Part shown: positions 5,002 through 6,578 of the stretch, in pieces
Position numbering within the stretch: position 1 is the stretch's first letter
Layout of the letters: every line of letters starts with the position of its first letter
Source of the DNA: Candidatus Woesearchaeota archaeon
GTDB taxonomy: Archaea; Nanobdellota; Nanobdellia; Woesearchaeales; UBA525
Direction: 5' to 3'
Length of the DNA stretch: 6,578 bases
Assembly (NCBI GenBank): GCA_013331575.1
Contig: DUGD01000039.1
Location: 16,350 to 22,927, forward strand
The notes under the pieces: generated by a model
The model's database searches: none
Seen by the model: only the letters and a program-made list of their open reading frames with translations
Told to the model about the DNA's origin: nothing
Made by a program: the position numbers and the translations under genes

Positions 5002-5508
5002 TCAACGATTCATATCTATCCTTCTTTGAACGACGGGAGAGAAGTGGCCCTTATATTTCTGCTGCACGTCTTTCTGTAAGCAGTCCTTTCCTGTGATGCG
5101 TGTTCTGCAGCATGGTTTTTTGCAATTGCACGTCCATTTAGCGACGTAGTCTTCGGATTCGAAGAGCGCGTGATCGATAGTCACTTCTTCTCCTTTTCTT
5201 ATGTCGGCGCGGGCGACGAACGTCCTCCCGTCAACCATCCATGTATTTGCATCGCACGAGTGGTTGATGAAATAGTCGTCTTCATATTCTCCTCGTTTCT
5301 CAATGCTCCATAGATCATTATCGATCTGGATGACGAGGAATTTCTTCTTATCTTTGTTCTTCGCCTCTTTCGTTGTGAAGAATGTACCGCCCCAGCTGAT
5401 GATGAGTTCGCCTTCTTTGATCGCTTTCTTCGCGAACATGCCCTTTCCTGAGATACGAGATGGGTGTATCTCTATGTTTGGATTGATGAATGTCTTCTCT
5501 AGACGCAT
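5002..5508 (-). CDS. Small SET-domain protein, putative lysine methyltransferase
   Basis: This 168-residue protein is almost entirely a SET domain. It has R-I-S-G-K-G-M-F-A near residues 18-26 (SAM-binding G-x-G), N82-H-S-C85 and G106-E-E-V-T-I-D-H113. A Cys-rich post-SET segment follows, with C127, C129, C133, C134 and C143, which could bind zinc and close the substrate channel. SET proteins transfer methyl from SAM to lysines of proteins. Archaeal targets could include chromatin or ribosomal proteins, but none can be named from this sequence. The motif that normally ends G-E-E-x-T-x-D-Y has His113 (codon CAC) in place of the active-site Tyr, so activity is uncertain. The ATG at 5508 has an A/T-rich TATA-like element at -28 and no ribosome site. 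The phosphatase gene follows nine bases downstream. Confidence 0.85.
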   Translation of the reverse strand: MRLEKTFINPNIEIHPSRISGKGMFAKKAIKEGELIISWGGTFFTTKEAKNKDKKKFLVIQIDNDLWSIEKRGEYEDDYFINHSCDANTWMVDGRTFVARADIRKGEEVTIDHALFESEDYVAKWTCNCKKPCCRTRITGKDCLQKDVQQKYKGHFSPVVQRRIDMNR

Positions 5509-5530
5509 GGTTAATAGTTACCGAATACGC

Positions 5531-5544
5531 TTTTAATTGTTTCC
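5531..5544 (-). promoter_or_regulatory. TATA-like box and BRE-like element of the SET-phosphatase operon (leaderless layout)
   Basis: On the minus strand GGAAAC is followed by AATTAAAAG. The TTAAAA core spans -28 to -23 from the ATG at 5508. The A-rich bases before it resemble an archaeal BRE. The gap to the upstream gene is only 41 bases, yet it contains this promoter and no ribosome site. Confidence 0.5.
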
Positions 5545-5549
5545 AACGT

Positions 5550-6578
5550 TCAGCCCCCTGCGATTACTTTCCCGAGCGGCACTCCGCTTTTGATCGGCTG
5601 TTCTGGCGCGGGTTTCTGTGCCGCCGGTTTCTGCGCACCGTCTGGTGTCGCGTTGAAGCCGTTCGGTCCTCTGCTCTGGAGTGTACGGTACTCATCGGTC
5701 ATCTTCTGGAGTTGGGTTTTGTATGTGTCAAAACCGTCCTGACCTCGGTATACGAGGCGGTCTTTTTTGTCGAAGGTGGTTATCCTCGTATGCTCTGAGT
5801 TCACGTACGTTACGTTGGTACCCTCGATGAGCATCGCGGCCGTCATCTCGTTGTTCTGACCGTATGTGATTGCGGTAACGATATTGCCGTCCACTTCTTT
5901 GAAGAGCATATTCTGTCGTCGGATGATGCGTACGTTCTGGGACGATGTCTGGTCGTAAATAGTGTCATTGCTGCTCTCAAGCACCTGTGCCGCGTTCGTG
6001 TTGTATGCGACAATAAGTTGCTGGAGGAAGTATTTCGTCTCGATTTCGTTGAACGATGATTGCACGCGTTCGGTGAGCGTGGGGAGCTTGCCGAAGAGTT
6101 GCTCTTTGAAATCTGTCTCTTGCTTTGCGAGCGCGGCCGTCTTGTTCGCGAACTGTTTGAGCATATCTGCCTCCTTCGCGGCGAGTTCTTTGTTCTTGTC
6201 CTCGTACTGTGCATTGAGGCTTGATTCTTTGATAGCGAACTGGCCGTTGAGCTCTTCGAGGAGCGCTCGTTGTTTTGCCGCGTAATCGGTCTTCGCCTGC
6301 TCTGCGGCGGCTACGGCAGATGTGACGCGGTTGTCGTACGCAGCACTGCGGAATCCTGTAGTCATCTGGAGCGCGATTGCTCCGATGATTGCCGCGGTCG
6401 CGAGCGGCGCGGTCTTGTTGACGATTCCGCCGAAGAACTCCTTGCGTTCGCGTGAGCGTTGCGCCATTCGTTCTATCGTGTCGAGCACGTATTGTTCGGT
6501 TATTTTCTCATCGCTGACGTGCAGCGTGTCGAGGGATGCGTAGATCGCGTCGGTGAGCGTGGGAGCGTTCTTCCAGCC
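5550..6578 (-). CDS. Membrane-anchored coiled-coil protein, 5'-truncated, unknown function
   Basis: I do not recognise the family. The frame is open to the right edge, giving at least 342 residues plus a stop. The GTG at 6486-6488 is internal: 30 further codons upstream encode a normal-looking segment ending D-E-K-I-T-E-Q-Y. Counting from the edge, a basic stretch (R-S-R-E-R-K) at about 41-46 precedes one hydrophobic helix at about 57-76, which should be a single membrane span. A long Ala/Glu/Lys/Gln-rich coiled coil follows (about 85-185). Next is a predicted beta-rich part (about 195-280) with many T/V/I/N residues and a second short helix (about 285-300). The tail is Pro/Ala/Gln-rich and contains two Q-K-P-A repeats. 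By the positive-inside rule, the basic N-side is likely cytoplasmic and the coiled coil outside. Roles in the cell envelope or in scaffolding are conceivable but not shown. Confidence 0.75.
   Translation of the reverse strand, partial: GWKNAPTLTDAIYASLDTLHVSDEKITEQYVLDTIERMAQRSRERKEFFGGIVNKTAPLATAAIIGAIALQMTTGFRSAAYDNRVTSAVAAAEQAKTDYAAKQRALLEELNGQFAIKESSLNAQYEDKNKELAAKEADMLKQFANKTAALAKQETDFKEQLFGKLPTLTERVQSSFNEIETKYFLQQLIVAYNTNAAQVLESSNDTIYDQTSSQNVRIIRRQNMLFKEVDGNIVTAITYGQNNEMTAAMLIEGTNVTYVNSEHTRITTFDKKDRLVYRGQDGFDTYKTQLQKMTDEYRTLQSRGPNGFNATPDGAQKPAAQKPAPEQPIKSGVPLGKVIAGG

Noticed and set aside
6322..6543. Plus-strand frames opposite the membrane protein
   Set aside because: The minus-strand frame is continuously open through this region to the edge and encodes a coherent protein. 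The plus frames are shadows.
1..6578. CRISPR array, insertion sequence, integrase or att site
   Set aside because: I saw no regularly spaced repeats, terminal inverted repeats, transposase or recombinase motifs on either strand.

Overview
The window looks like chromosomal DNA of a prokaryote, most likely an archaeon, possibly a DPANN-type lineage known mainly from metagenomes. The evidence for this is indirect. Three minus-strand genes have an A/T-rich TATA-like element upstream. For two of them it ends about 22 bases before the ATG with no Shine-Dalgarno site between, which is the archaeal leaderless layout. The vapB-like gene instead has TTTAAA followed by a short leader with a GGTG ribosome site. 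An AbrB/PIN toxin-antitoxin pair fits too. No rRNA, tRNA, CRISPR array or transposase is visible, so the lineage call is inference.

Layout. Bases 1-2529 (+) are the end of a G+C-rich sugar-nucleotide operon: a Gfo/Idh/MocA oxidoreductase cut by the left edge, then a 591-residue fusion of an extended SDR epimerase/dehydratase with a nucleotidyltransferase, joined by an ATGA overlap. Bases 2530-2711 are non-coding and hold a nested stem-loop plus a possible promoter for a Nudix hydrolase (2712-3128, +). The Nudix stop codon directly abuts the stop of a convergent VapC-like PIN toxin (3129-3503, -), whose AbrB-type antitoxin (3494-3709, -) has its own promoter and a set of TGATAC half-sites. Next come a stand-alone DUF5680 protein (3849-4367, -), a GmhB-like HAD phosphatase (4399-4992, -), a small SET-domain protein (5002-5508, -) and a membrane-anchored coiled-coil protein that runs off the right edge (5550-6578, -).

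How the genes may work together. The oxidoreductase and the SDR-nucleotidyltransferase fusion should act together to make and activate a modified sugar. The transferase half resembles HddC/RmlA-type enzymes. A GmhB-type phosphatase, which in known pathways makes heptose 1-phosphate, the substrate of HddC, lies 1.9 kb away on the other strand. This suggests, without proving, a nucleotide-activated heptose or similar glycan precursor for surface glycans. The SET gene and the phosphatase gene are 9 bases apart and probably co-transcribed. The toxin-antitoxin pair and the DUF5680 gene form a visibly A+T-richer island between G+C-rich genes (counted by eye, 29/60 G+C at 3541-3600 against 38/60 at 1021-1080), so they may have been acquired separately.
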